A stretch of 64,000 bases of DNA. Source: Silurus meridionalis (lineage: Eukaryota; Chordata; Actinopteri; Siluriformes; Siluridae). Positions 12,641 through 24,979 of the stretch are shown piece by piece. Below the pieces are notes generated by a model, which searched no databases, had not been told where the DNA came from, and saw only the letters and a program-made list of their open reading frames with translations. A program made the translations under genes and the position numbers. Location: NCBI RefSeq assembly GCF_014805685.1, contig NC_060890.1:19523000-19586999 (forward strand), read 5' to 3'. Every line of letters starts with the position of its first letter. The first letter of the stretch is position 1.

Positions 12641-13635
12641 AGTTTTATAGAAATCTACACTGATTCAAAGTAAATATATATATAAAATATGATTAGTTAT
12701 GCAGCACTTTCGATTGTAAGGTTTTAAGATGGAAGTCTTGTTCTATTGGGAGATTTTTGCCCCTAGTTGTATGCATTTATTTCGAGAAAGTAAAAAGAAA
12801 AAAAAAAGATTAAAATATTATATATAATAGTTTTTTTTATAATTAATACATTAAATACATATACATTATACATACATATTTATCTAGCAAGCAAAAATAG
12901 AATATAGATAGAAAGAAAGAAAGAAAAGAATAACAATGCAACATCCTACAGCTGTTGAGATGAGCTTCAGGAGCCTCAAATTTGTGACTAGTCTGAATTT
13001 AACTTTTAAGTTGAAGCAAATGTGATTAAATTCCACTGGAAGTTTTATAAGGGGTAATATAGACTCACCTAGATGATGGAGGATTTGATTATAGGGACTA
13101 TTGTGTAATTTCTTTCCCATTTTTGCCCTCACTAATATTGCATATGCGATTAGGGCTGTCTTTGGGAGCTAGCAAAGGCCTCCAAATCGAATTTGAGTCC
13201 TTGACCAGAATACCAAAGCATATTAAACCCAGAAATGATCTACTGATGCAAATCATTAAACACATTTGCATTTGCTTACTGAAGCTTATCACAGAAATTA
13301 AAGTCTGAAAGTGAAAGAGAGACAGTGAGACATGCTTAAGTACGGGACTCTCAGATGGAAATGATGAGAACTTGCCAATAACGTTTTCCCTATATATTCA
13401 GTAGAGGTCTGTATTTAAAGTAAGACATTTCTTTTAGTTTATTAGTGTTGTGAATTCCCTTAATATTTATTTCATCTCAAATTAAAGTTGACCAAATTAG
13501 ACTTAAAGACCATTTTCATACTTCATATTTCATACATAAATACTACATTTAAACAATATGAAATGCATTAAAATCAATAGTAACATGTAAACCAATATAT
13601 TTTAATAAAGTAGTTCATTGCCAGGCATCATGCAC
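12641..13635. other. Intergenic DNA with a CNE-like patch
   Basis: Mostly AT-rich. Bases 13080-13320 are more complex (CATATGCGATTAGGGC, GATGCAAATCATTAAAC) and may be a small regulatory element. No gene seen. Confidence 0.4.
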
Positions 13636-13740
13636 ATGTACAATCTTTAGGGCAATCCATCCTAGTCTCTTGACCTCCGTGAATGTGGCATTGGGGTGGG
13701 AGGAAACCAGACAACCGACATAGGCCACAGGTATGTGAAA
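13636..13740. mobile_element. Possible interspersed repeat tail
   Basis: 'GGGGTGGGAGGAAACCAGAC' preceded by 'GCAATCCATCCTAG' is reminiscent of the GTGGGAGGAAACCGGAG block found near the end of several fish dispersed repeats. The match is short and the family is not assigned. Confidence 0.35.
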
Positions 13741-14146
13741 TTACACTAGTAAACTTGGAATTAATTGCTACTCATTGCTCCAGTCAGTCATCCAATTTTT
13801 GAACTGTGCTTAGCGCATTGTGAACTGTGCTTAGCAAAAAATATTTCATAAAAAACAGCCTGGACATTAATTGCTATGATGCTTACACAGAAGTGCACTT
13901 GAGTGCCTAGAAAAGGGGTTACATGGGACAGTTGGAGGGTATAATTGTCTGAGATCTGGCAACCCTTAGACAAGGTAAAAATTGAATACTTTCCAGTTTG
14001 CCGATCTCCTCCCTCTCTCTCATGCCCCTCGATGCTCTGTTAGTAGTTAATTGATCATAATGAATGATTTGGAAGAGAATAATGCTCTGTGCAACACACG
14101 TGTGATCAGCCACAACACTTAACATAAACCTGTAGCTTTAATAATG

Positions 14147-14148
<2 letters not shown>

Positions 14149-14187
<39 letters not shown>
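14149..14187. repeat. (CA)n microsatellite
   Basis: A 39-nt CA tract. Confidence 0.98.
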
Positions 14188-14189
<2 letters not shown>

Positions 14190-14830
14190 TCCTCATTGCC
14201 ATGCAGTTTCACAGGACATGACTTGGTGTATGAAATCAGTCCTGGATTATGGATGGTCGAACCATCAGCAACACAATGCTCTCCTCCTTAACTCTTTGTC
14301 AATCAAGTTCAGACTTCAAACTGAAAGTCAAACACTATAATACACCAGTAATTGGTATGAGTACTGAATCCTCCTCAGTACCCTGTGGTAAGCATGTCTT
14401 GCTAATAAACTGTTACAATCCACCACACTTGGAAATCTGCCCTGCGGCCATTGTCTGCGAGGCTTAGAGCAGGCCGACATGGAAGAGCGGAGTGATCTGG
14501 AATGATTAGTTTCTCAGCATCTCAACATGTTGTCAATTACAGCAATGGATTCCCAACATCACAAAAGCTGACAGCGCTGGGCATACTTGTCAGATGTGTA
14601 TATTCAAGCTACTAGGTGGCTTCGGGGTTGTTAAGGCATCTGAGAATTAAGGGTCTTCAGAGATCCTACCTCTCCCTATCCTAAAATAAATAAATATACC
14701 TGCCCAAGCAATTTGGAATTACAATAAGGATCCTCAAGGTCTTTTGTGGAGCCTGCGCTCGCATACAAACTAATGATCACTAGAAGGGGAGCCGTATGCA
14801 ACACGGGCACATTGATTTCTCTGACAGCTT
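14190..14830. other. Candidate conserved non-coding block
   Basis: About 0.6 kb of complex sequence without a convincing ORF, including GTCAATCAAG, CCAGTAATTGGT and TTGTCAATTACAGC. Best read as a candidate enhancer block; not verifiable here. Confidence 0.38.
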
Positions 14831-15010
14831 CTCATCAGTTGTGTTGGGGATTTTTTTTTGCTTTTTTACCGTTCTCTCACAGGCTTCCCTATTGTCTACC
14901 TTTATTTATTTCTACACGTCTGCACATACACACACGTACACATACAGTGACCAAGTCCAATCCAGAGACATATAATAGAATTGTAACTTGTATAAAAAAG
15001 TTATTCAAGC

Positions 15011-15035
15011 AAAATAAATAAATAAATAAATAAAT
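15011..15035. repeat. (AAAT)n microsatellite
   Basis: Six AAAT-type units. Confidence 0.9.
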
Positions 15036-15754
15036 GATACTCAGACATTATTTTAAATGCTCAAGACACCTGCTAGGTGAACAGGCTGACTTAGCACTGT
15101 TAATAATAGTGAGCGCATGAACAGCTCTGGCTTGGCAGAATTTGTCTTCAAAAGTAGAAAAGTCGATGTTCATCGTGTAATACTGTGTTAAAGTCATAGC
15201 ACGCTAATGTGTATAGTCTGGAGAGCGTCTCTGACAGGTTTTACACGACCTCTGGAAAAAACATTCAATGAGTCTTATAAAATGATTCTTATAAACTTTT
15301 ATCCGGGGCTGTAATGTGGTATAGGAGGTAATGTGATTGCTTTTACAGGTTTCTATAGTATAAAAAAGGTGTCTACAAAGAAAAAAAGAGTAAATTTAGT
15401 GTGACATGTTTTGCAAAGGAAATGTGATTTAACTCCTGAGCTCTGACATAAGTGTTGGCCTGTGTATATACTGTACCCTGAGACATCAAATTGTACATAA
15501 ACTTAGCTGTGCCTCAGGACCCAATGGGCCTACAAACAGGCACTTGTGGAAGGTCACATTTGAAACAGACAAAAAAAGGTTTTAATCATTAACTTCAGTA
15601 AATGGTCCAACGGCACAAGCAATCTTTTTAAAAATAACTTTAAACCATTTTTTTTTTTATTATTATTTGAATTCATTTTAGCTTCCTCAGGGTCATTCTA
15701 GTTTAAATTTGAAATTGGTTTGGAAATTGTATCAATTGTATCATAAAAAGCTTC
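15036..15754. other. AT-rich intergenic DNA, no gene seen
   Basis: Moderately complex at first, then A/T-rich with a T run near 15650. Nothing recognisable. Confidence 0.5.
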
Positions 15755-15762
15755 ATTATATA

Positions 15763-17161
15763 CAGTGGTGGACAGTAACAAAGTAAATGTAATTAGTTAC
15801 TGTAGTCAAGTAGCTTAAGTCACTACATTTCAAAGTCAAATGTCGTACTTTTTACTTACCGTATTTTTCGGACTATAAGCCGCTACTTTTTTCCCACGTT
15901 TTGAATCCCACGGCTTTAACAAGGAAGCGGCTAATTTATGAATTTTTCCTGGGTTTTTCCCGGTTTCACAAACTTCAAGCCAAAAAACTGAACCCCATAA
16001 CATTAGACCAATGAAATTTCCAAACGGAAACGAAAAAAACGCACCTCACCTGTGTTCTGAGCTGCACAGCATCGGGAGAAAAAACTTTTTTTTAAACGCA
16101 CGACGATGCCAAAAAATAAACTCCTGAGAGAAATTGTTGTGAAAGGAAGGAGGAAGACAGTGAACAATGACTTACTTGGTAGGCTACTGTTTAGATACAA
16201 GCCGTTGTAACGTGTTGAGTCTGGGTCATGGGATAGCGTGCTAACTCCAGTTGCAAAAGAAATCATATAAGCACAGAAAGGTTTCCAAAACTCGTGCATT
16301 TTTATTTTTCTTGGCAACAGCGTTATGGGTTAGTCAAAGAAACTTAGAAATGAGCATCAGAAAATAATAAGGACATAATCCTTGTCTTGCACACGCAGTA
16401 ATAGCGGAAGAATGCAGTGCCAGGCTATTCCCAAAATACCGCTATGCTCCTAAAGGAAGCGCAACATATTTCACCCGTTACACCGTGTGTAACGTGAATT
16501 TCGTTAAAGCCTGTGTAAAGTTTATTAGTTTCAGTGTAGACAGGCTTATAGACAGGTGCGGCTTATTTATGTTCAAAATTAAAATATTTGTAAAATTCAG
16601 GCTTATATATGGGTGCGCTTTATAGTCCGGTAACTACATTACACGCATTAAATCGTTCCTTTTTATTTATAATGGAATGAATACTTAACTGGTCAATCAC
16701 ACAGCAAGCCACCAATCAGCGTAGTGCAAGCACAAAGTTCAGCACCAGTTTAACAGCAAGCAGAACATCTACAGAGTAATAAATGAAGGAAGAATCTCCT
16801 GACTCTAACTAAGTGGTTGAAAAGAAGGTTTTGGACTCATGGTCATTTTAATAAATATCAATCATTGTTTGACTCTAATATTATTCCATTAATATATTGG
16901 TGTGCTGAGAGTAACAGAGTCTTTTCACATAAACTGAGTTGATTAAGCAAAGAATCTTGTGATAAAAATGATAATAGGAACATTATAGCCATAATAAATC
17001 ATAATACATTGGAGACCTTAGTACATTTGAATGCAAATACTTTTGTACTTTTACTCGTGAAAGTTTAAAGGAAGCGCTTTTACACTTACTGGAGTAATAT
17101 TTTACCTGCTGTATCTCTACTTCAACTCAAGTACATGGTTTATGTACTTCATCCACCACTG
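15763..17161. mobile_element. Non-autonomous hAT-like element with an insertion
   Basis: The ends are exact inverted repeats CAGTGGTGGA and TCCACCACTG, the CAG...CTG form of hAT termini. Subterminal text (AGTAACAAAGTAAATGTAAT on the left; GTACTTTTACTCGTGAAAG on the right) matches a common fish hAT family. The 8-bp flanks attatata and gttttata agree at 6 of 8 positions, a plausible decayed target duplication. No transposase is present. Without the nested element at 15858-16630 it would be about 0.63 kb. Confidence 0.8.
15858..16630. mobile_element. TIR element nested in the hAT copy
   Basis: The left end reads ACCGTATTTTTCGGACTATA and the right end reads GCGCTTTATAGTCCGG, so CGGACTATAA(G/A)(C/G)C(G) is inverted at the two ends. 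A second, imperfect inverted pair lies just inside (AAGCGGCTAATTTATGAA versus GTGCGGCTTATTTATGTTC). The right end lacks about 9 outer bases. The element is flanked by TA on both sides. It is a fish MITE-type DNA transposon; the superfamily is not assigned. ORFs inside (such as the minus-strand one at 16003-16317) resemble nothing I know. Confidence 0.75.
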
Positions 17162-17219
17162 GTTTTATATATCTAAAAAAAATCCTTTTAGAATTCCTTT
17201 AGAGGGGGGAAAAAAAGAA

Positions 17220-18290
17220 AAAGCAATACCAAACCCCTTCTTATAATAAAGACCCGCACTGCTTCGGTAGTTTTATTGTAATTAGGAAAAAGATCCATGC
17301 ATAAATGGAAATTAGAATACTTTATTGCAAATGTCTTGTTTAGAGAGACATATACAATTAGGTATGTAATGAACTAAACGCAAATGTGTATGCAAAAGGT
17401 TTATAGTCACTCACCAACAATTGCGATTAGAGCATTGCAGGATGCAGTGACAATTATCCATTTCGCAATATATTTCATGTCAAAGTGCAACATTGTGCTC
17501 CAATCTTTCATTACAACATTCAGCTTTTTTGTGTGTTTAACTAAAATGATTACGATTAATTAATTCAGCGAGAGGAAGAGTTTCATTTAGTTTAACCATT
17601 ATTGTGCATCCTGACCATTCTTTTTATATCCTAATAGGAGAATAATGCCCATTAGCTCTTTCTTGTGTAAATCACTGGCTAAATGATTCCATGCTCTGTG
17701 CATGCCAGCGTTTGCCTAGCCAGTAGAAGCTGGGCAGTAATTACGCTTTCAGCAGTGAGACGTCCGCTTGGAAGCCTTGTTTCATGAGACGCCATCAAAC
17801 AGCTTTCATCAATGACCAGCACTTTCGACGATACGCTAATACAATTACGAGTTTTATTTTCTCAAACACATATGCTGATTGATGTCAATAGGTGCTGCTG
17901 GATTTCGAGGAGTGCAAGTCCTCTCTCAGTGATGTGAAAAATGGATTGATGTTTCTCCTGCTTTTAATTATTGTAGATTCCCCATCAATTTTGAGTGGAT
18001 TCACATGGGAGCTGGCACAGTGGAAAAAAAAAAATAGGCAGTCCGAAGCCTTTTAAATTATCCAAAATGAATGGAGGTATTCAATCTACTCTCAGATGTT
18101 GAAATTAGGTTTGCGACACTCGCTGAGCGTGCCATCAAATTTCTCATTTTGAGCTCAAGTCTGTGTTCCGCAGAGCCATATATTTGGACGGATGGAACTT
18201 TGCCGAGCTGTGGTTCATCTGGGATCTGCGAATTTTCACAGTTTGATGAGAAATGTTCCACTCCATCACATCTATAGATTATTTTCTGCC
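17220..18290. other. Candidate conserved non-coding block (about 1 kb)
   Basis: This long complex block has no ORF above 70 codons that is not mirrored on the other strand. Motif-like words include ATTAATTAATTC at 17555-17566, TAATTA at 17738-17743 and TGATTGAT (PBX/HOX-like) at 17876-17883. It is one of the best CNE candidates in the window. Regulatory role inferred from texture only. Confidence 0.45.
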
Positions 18291-18681
18291 TGTAAATTTC
18301 AGACTTTTATTAATCAAATCATTGCTGTGCACTCGCTCACTCCTTCTCCCACTCGCTCTCCCTCACTTCAGAATAAGTCATTCGAAAAGATTCCCATTCT
18401 AAATAGATTCAGTGGCCAGAACTACCCTGCTACTATACAGGGTTATTTATCAATAAGTGCTTGTAGAAGTGTTAAATTTTTTTACCAACACAGCCACTTC
18501 CTGTCAGGCCACAAGCTTATCTACCATGCTTGTAAAGGTCAAGCACAACTACATATGTTTGCTACAAAATATGATTACAGATTATGCAAAATCTTTGCCT
18601 AGAAAGGCTAGAATACAAATTATAGTCACAAATAATGTTTATTGTTTCTATAGTAGCAATTTACAAAGATTTAAACTATTT
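18291..18681. other. Intergenic DNA
   Basis: The plus-strand ORF at 18192-18602 (136 codons) spans this stretch but has no recognisable domain and overlaps the CNE-like block, so I do not call it a gene. Confidence 0.45.
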
Positions 18682-19172
18682 CAGGCATAACTATGACAGT
18701 ATGACATTATCAGCGGTGAAGTAACTCTGATTATCTCTTCATCATGGCACCTGTTGATGGGTGGGAAATATTAGGCAGAAAATTAACATTTTGTCCTCAA
18801 AGTTGACGTGTTAGAAGCAGGAAAAATAGGCAAGTGTAGGGATTTGAAAAGGTGACCAAGGACCAAATTGTGATGTCTAGACAACTGGGTCAGAGCATCT
18901 CCTAAACTACAGCTCTTGTGGGCTTTTCCTGGTCTGCAGTGGTCAGTATCTATCAGAAGTTGTCCAAGACAGGAACAGTGGTGAATTGGCGACAGGGTCA
19001 TGGGTGGCTCATTGATACACATGGGGAGTGAAGGCCGGTCCATGCGGCCTGATCCAACAAACGAGCTCCTGCAGCTCAAATTGCTGAAGAAGTTAATGCT
19101 GTTAATGCTTGATGGGTCAGCCTTTAGGGAGCAAAAAAGATATTAAGCAGGTGGTCATAATGTTATGCCTGA
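18682..19172 (+). mobile_element. Internally deleted Tc1-like transposon
   Basis: The left end has TCAGGCATAAC and the right end has GTTATGCCTGA, inverted copies. Between them is a Tc1-like 5' leader and the N-terminal part of the transposase. After that the sequence jumps to the last bases of the ORF (GGTCAGCCTTTAGGGAGCA) and the right terminal region (AGCAGGTGGTCATAATGTTA). Roughly two thirds of the transposase is missing. Confidence 0.85.
18826..19110 (+). pseudogene. Tc1-like transposase N-terminus (HTH), broken
   Basis: The start codon position reads ATA. A 2-nt deletion near 18853 shifts the frame, after which KDQIVMSRQLGQSIS, a stop, then TTALVGFSWSAVVSIYQK and HGWLIDTHGE can be read. 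This is the paired helix-turn-helix DNA-binding part of Tc1 transposases. Several in-frame stops follow and the catalytic DDE domain is absent, so it is dead. Confidence 0.85.
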
Positions 19173-19992
19173 TTGATGGCCGTAAAGTTATGCCTAATTA
19201 GTGTATGTATGTATATTAAATATTTAATATTTATGGAAGGAATCTTTGGTCAATGCATTGTAACTGTAGGTTTTACACCACTGGAAAGTCTTCCGATAAG
19301 AAAACCTCAGAAATAGTGAGAAGCTGACCCCACACCACCCCCACATACCCTTTTTTGCTGCAACATAACCAATAACTAGAACTAACCATTTTTATTTCAC
19401 AATAATAAGTCTACAAATGAACAATAATAAAAAAAATCATTCATAAATAACATTTCTAATCATTGCCCATCTTTATTTTGGGTTGTTATAAGAAAATACT
19501 TTGAAGGGTAGCAGACTTCACAATTCCATGATTATATAAAATCAGACACTGAAGTCTAGCTGTATATACATTGTATGTTTCTATCTTTATCAAGGTTATC
19601 ATTAGCAATTGCAGCAGCACTACTAAATAGCATCTGCTAGCTCTTCTTACATTTGGGATTATTTTTAAATACTTCATTTGGAACGGCTAGATGGACTGAT
19701 TTTCTTACACCAAGTTTGGTCCTTCGGGTGTAAATCTTATGGGGAACCATTTTGGTTTATCAGCAACTACGTATCATAACATTTTTCTTTGATGACCAAA
19801 ATAGTTGCGGTACATAATCTGATTGCACACTTTTGCTTGCCGTTTCCACACAAGAGACTCAAAAGAAGTCATTTTCTTGGATGTTGCTCATTTTCTTAGA
19901 AAGTGTAGTTTAGATGCTGGCATGCATGTAGTCTTTTTAAAAAAAGAAGTACAATTATTCTTATTTTATTCAAATTACCAGTTTGCAGATTG
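19173..19992. other. Intergenic DNA, no gene seen
   Basis: AT-rich, with a second GTTATGCCTAATTAGTGTA echo of the Tc1 end at about 19187-19205. No other structure recognised. Confidence 0.5.
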
Positions 19993-20158
19993 ATGGTTAA
20001 GATTAAGGGGTTTTGGTAGTAATGGGAAGGTTGCCAGAGAGCCACTGTTGGGACCTTCATTGAAGCCCTTAGCCCTTAACAGTTCAGCTCCATGCTTGGA
20101 TTCTGCTTCAAATGTAAGTCACTTTGTTTAAAAGTGCCTATAAAATGTAAAATGGACT
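19993..20158 (+). mobile_element. tRNA-like SINE, diverged
   Basis: The order of blocks is GATGGTTAAGATTAAGGG, GCCACTGTTGGGACC, GCCCTTAGCCCTTAACAG, then AAATGTAAGTCACTTTG and TAAAAGTGCCTATAAAATGT. This is the same SINE type as 4730-4893, in the opposite orientation. Confidence 0.65.
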
Positions 20159-20159
20159 T

Positions 20160-20950
20160 GGCAAAACTTAGCAATTTTCACAGGAAATGGTCAACATGGT
20201 GCCAGAATCAGCTCCTTTTTTCAGGAAACTAGACTAAGGTCATACTATTGTATTACTGGCTCATCAGTAGAAAGTGTGGAAAAGTAATGACTGCATAGAA
20301 AAACAAGAGCAAAAAACTAGCAGCAAGTACTTCAGTGTGAGGAAGCCAAGCTTGTGCCAGTGCCCTTTTATACCCGTCATTCTTGGCAAGAGAACAGGAG
20401 CTCTGAAGAGCTCAGGCCAAGCCAAGTTTATTCACTGTGCACGACTCTCAGCTAGTCTGTGACATTTTAGTAATGCAAAACGCCTGAACCATGGACAGAA
20501 TCAGCCGGAGAATGCCGTGGCCCTATATACATGGAGCAGTTGTAGGTGAAAACCCTACTCCATGCGTCAAGACGATGCCCGAGAACAATGCCATCTGCGA
20601 TTACATGGGTCAGCTCTCTTCTCTGGTCATTGAAAAGCAGGCCTGCTTTAATGTGCTGGAAATTTCACTCGCTCTATCTGAGGTCAACAGACTTTCTTTT
20701 CAAAAGAGGTAGGACGAATGATTGGAGGAGGCTTACAGCCTCATGGCACCGTGCCTGGCATGCTTAACGGGATCAGAGGACAGCTGGCAGGCCCACGCTG
20801 CCTTCCCATGGAGCGGCACATTGAGTCCGGCCAACAGCATGTAAATCACCCGACGCTCCACACAATCCCTCTTTGTCTGGAAGAGAGAACTAAAGAAGCA
20901 GCGAGGACTTAACCGAGCACATACATGCCTGACTAAATGTGAATGTCAAG
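20160..20950. other. Candidate conserved non-coding block
   Basis: GC-balanced sequence from about 20460 is striking against its surroundings. Two overlapping plus-strand ORFs of 73 codons in different frames show no domain, so I favour a non-coding element. An undetected exon cannot be excluded. Confidence 0.4.
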
Positions 20951-22394
20951 ATACAAGATGGCTTGATTAGTGATGATGCTTCTTCTGCATGTGACCAAAG
21001 GGCTGCATTTATATACGTTGATTTGTTCACTCAAGCTAAACCTAGCTTCTAAATCTTAAATTATAACAGCTTAATCTTTAGAGAGTGACCTCAAGCTGGT
21101 TCAGAGCTTCACAATTCACCAGCTTAGCATTATAAGAGTTCTGTCTGGGAAAGAATGAAAAATAAAATATAATACCCCAAGGTCAGAAGTTTTTTTTCTT
21201 CGTTTCGCTCAGCAGTTGGTATATTTTGGCTTGGATGTGTTGGCACAGGACCACTGTGTTTTTTTTATATCCTTTGATAGTCAACTACTGATGTAAGATA
21301 ATGATCTTAGGCCATGTACAAGGATCTTACACTCACAAGATTTGGCACACCAAATAAGAGAAAGGCATGCAAGACTACAAAAATCAAGATGCACTCCTCT
21401 TAAATTTTCAGTATAGATAAGTAAATTTAGAAAGAGGGATTAGATCCATCCCAATTTTGTCCATACTAAAATGATAAATACCCCACCAACATCAAAACAG
21501 CAATACTTTTTTTTTACATTTATCGAGGACACATTATTATGGCTATTTTAAATAAAAAACAAAACAAAACAAACAAAGAAGCACCCAAACATGTGGACCT
21601 CTCAAATAAATATGCTGCCCAAGTCAATAATTCTTCACTATTCATGTCTTTTCTTGCATCTTCACCATCAGTCAACAAATCATTTCTACTCTGCTTGTAT
21701 TTTCCAATTGGACTTTGTGTGTTAGAGGGAGATAAAAATAAAATAAAATAAAAACATAAAGCCTGTAATCTGCCTGGAGGAATCTCTTTAATGAAATCAT
21801 TAAAAGTAATAAACAAAATTACTTATAAGGGCAAAATATTATTTTCGCAAGGTAAATTGCTCCACAATAATAAACCCATAACTGCCTTTCTTTTGAAAAG
21901 GTGCCTTATAAGCTAACCCGGCAGAGGATAATTTAATTGGCCAGAATTCAATAAAACATATTGCAACGTATTATTACATGATAATGCAGGAATCATTGCA
22001 GATTAATTTAGCACTACGCAAAATTAGCTCCATGAACTGGACTACTGGACTATAAACGCCTGCTTTTAAATATCAAACAATTCCATTAAAGCAATATTTT
22101 ACCATCTCATGATAACATCATTTGTAGCTTATTGCTGCAGTGGAAGTGAAAGAAATGATAAAGTGAAATGGGTGTGTGGGGAAGAGCAGGGGATTTAAAT
22201 GAAGGATCATTTTCTTCTCTTATTGAATGTCCTTAGGTTATATTAACTTGCATAACATTTTAATCTTAGACTTTATAGTTATTTCTTTGTGTTTGTTTGC
22301 AAACTATGTGGTTCACTTTACAGTAGGTTTTAACTGATCCTCAGCCAAAATATGGCACAGATACTGAATGGTCCTACTTTACAGTAAAGCTTAG

Positions 22395-22397
<3 letters not shown>
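20951..22397. other. AT-rich intergenic DNA
   Basis: Bases 21850-22150 are somewhat more complex (GATAATTTAATTGGCCAG, GCAGATTAATTTAGC). The rest is A/T-rich with homopolymers. No gene seen. Confidence 0.5.

Positions 22398-22484
<87 letters not shown>
22398..22484. repeat. (TA)n microsatellite
   Basis: An 87-nt TA tract with one TG interruption near its 3' end. Confidence 0.98.
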
Positions 22485-23981
22485 AAGGACTATCTTTCCA
22501 ATTCTGTACAGTCATAATCAATCTGCCTTCTGAAGCTTGTGCACCATAGTGACTCTAGAAATGATTGAGAAGAAAATTGCCTTAAATTGTAATTCAATGA
22601 TTACCACCAACATCAATATAGCTTTCAGTGCTAAAAAGGGATTTCAGTCAACAATGGAGTCATAGTAAACTGAACACGACTGCGTAAGTGCTTTAGTGAA
22701 TCAGCCTCCTCTTCAAAGTCTCTATTAGAACATCAGCAAGCAGATCCTTTGCCCTGCTATTAAAATATTGAAATGGTGCAAATCCTCTCATTTTTATTCA
22801 TAATATTTTTTTTATATTGTAGACCTATTTGCTCTTTGATCTAAAAAAAGGTTGCAAATGCATTTGTGTTGACTTTTGTTTATTCACTTGTACGTTTCCT
22901 CGTACAAGTCATTATTAATAAAATTACATTGGGAAAACATGTAAAGCATGAAAAATAATGTAAAGTAGCAAACCACGTTCCATAGAGCCGTAATGCAACT
23001 CCATTACAAGGAAATAAAAATAACCAGCATGCCCCTGGGCCTAAAGCTTTGATAATATTTTTTTTTTGCTGGGTGTTTTTTTTTTCTTCATTTCTTTCCT
23101 CTGTATAAACTATTATGTCTCCGATATGTTGAAACATTTGAACAAAGCAACCCAAATTGTGCAGCCAATTAATCTCTTAGTTCTGTATGCAGGTTTGAGC
23201 TTGAGCTGTACAATAATGCAACCCTGAAAATACATAAATACAAAAGCAAACAAATAAAACTGATTGCAATGAGGTTAATAAACATGGTAATGAGCTTGTT
23301 TCTAAAAAACAATTTCTTATTTTTATTACAATACAAGTTGTGTTCATTTTGCCGAGGCAATAATCATTTTGTTAAAAAGTTTTTACTATCCTACAAAATA
23401 TTGCCATATATTCTGTTTTGCTTCACTTCCCATCAACACATATGGATATTCATTTATAATATGCTAAAGTGTTTATTTTAAAACGTGCATCAATCACAGA
23501 CTTTCTTGTTCTGAATCAAATCAGTATAATATGTTGTAAATTGTACCTTCTGTATTAATGCAAAATAGATTTTCTGTACCTGTAGGTCTGAATCAGTTTT
23601 TTCATGACTGTTAAAAGACTCCTGTACATTTTCAGAAAAGTGTAAGCATTAAAACTTTTCCTTTATTATAAATGTCTGGAGGAATCAGAGCAGAATTGAT
23701 TGTTGCACTTGGAAAAGCTCATGTTTTTCCTATTAACTTCAATTTTTCTGTAAGTTAGATCTATTTTTCTTTTATTTGAAGAGAACCTCATTTGAATGAT
23801 TTAATAGTCACAGTGGAATGTCTGATAAAAGCTTTCATGTTAAACTATATACTGAAATAGCTATGCTATTGTTTTATTTAAACACAAGGGGTTACTAGAA
23901 ATGTAAGTTTCAGCATTTAAATGCTGTGTTAAGTCAACATTTAATGTGTTAAGTAAACATTTGATTTAGCTGGGTAGACAG

Positions 23982-23984
<3 letters not shown>
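22485..23984. other. AT-rich intergenic DNA, no gene seen
   Basis: Low GC with T9-T10 runs near 23060-23090. Short ORFs only, without family resemblance. Confidence 0.55.

Positions 23985-24045
<61 letters not shown>
23985..24045. repeat. (TA)n microsatellite, first of a pair
   Basis: A 61-nt TA tract. Confidence 0.98.
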
Positions 24046-24046
<1 letters not shown>

Positions 24047-24068
24047 CATATTGTATAACCTATATTAC

Positions 24069-24076
<8 letters not shown>

Positions 24077-24144
<68 letters not shown>
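24077..24144. repeat. (TA)n microsatellite, second of a pair
   Basis: A 68-nt TA tract, 31 nt from the previous one. The spacer is itself TA-like with few substitutions, so the two were probably one array. Confidence 0.97.
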
Positions 24145-24148
<4 letters not shown>

Positions 24149-24336
24149 CACACACATTAATCTTTACTTAGGGCAGGAATCTAAATACTGGTCAAAAACT
24201 GTAGCAACATCCTAACATCCCAACTGCCTCCCATATAACAAGAAAACTGCTTAAAGTTGGTTTGTAAAAATTAAGGCCTATAAGCTCAGACAGCAAAAAA
24301 AAAATCCCACAGAAATAAAACAAAACAAAACAAAGA

Positions 24337-24338
<2 letters not shown>

Positions 24339-24387
<49 letters not shown>
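24339..24387. repeat. (CA)n microsatellite
   Basis: A 49-nt CA tract. Confidence 0.98.
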
Positions 24388-24391
<4 letters not shown>

Positions 24392-24459
24392 AAAAACCTA
24401 ACAGTTGTTTTTTTCAATAAAACCAAACCCATATAACTGAGTTTATACATGTTCATCCT

Positions 24460-24940
24460 TACCAAAAAAGGAATCTGATGGCAATAGGTACATTTGCACA
24501 GGAATTCACTGCACCCATTACAGCCCATCTGGAGGCCCTGCCTGTCCATAGTCACGCTGAACTGGGTTTCAAAGATATCTAATTATTTACCAGAGGTCAA
24601 GACGCAAGTGCCCTCGACAAATCCAAAAACAGGACCCTTTCCTATTAATCTCTATTCTGTGGATGATAGATATGTGATGGGGAAAGGGCCACTCGTGCCC
24701 ATTCCTGATTTACAGAGCCGCATCAATCTTGTCACCCACTCTCCAAACAATAACTGTCAGGGTGGGAGGGAGAGCGTAGAGGAAGAGGGGGATGTCGCAG
24801 ACCGACTACTGTATATGTGAACTGATCTGTAATGTTGCCTCTCCTAATTTCTCTATGATGGAATTGTAGGGGACATATTTCCACCAGCACTATCCATCTC
24901 GCTGAAGTCAGAGAGCCTGGGCTTTTGCTGACAGAAATGG
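24460..24940. other. Candidate conserved non-coding element
   Basis: Complex, GC-balanced block. The plus-strand ORF at 24494-24820 (108 codons) and the minus-strand one at 24732-25181 overlap antisense and show no domain, so coding is not supported. It contains ATATCTAATTATTTACCAG. Confidence 0.4.
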
Positions 24941-24979
24941 GGCGATAAAAAAAGGGGGGGGGTGGGAGTGAACCAAATT

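Noticed and set aside
18192..18602. 136-codon plus-strand ORF
   Set aside because: No domain, low-complexity Ser/His stretches, and it overlaps a block better explained as non-coding.
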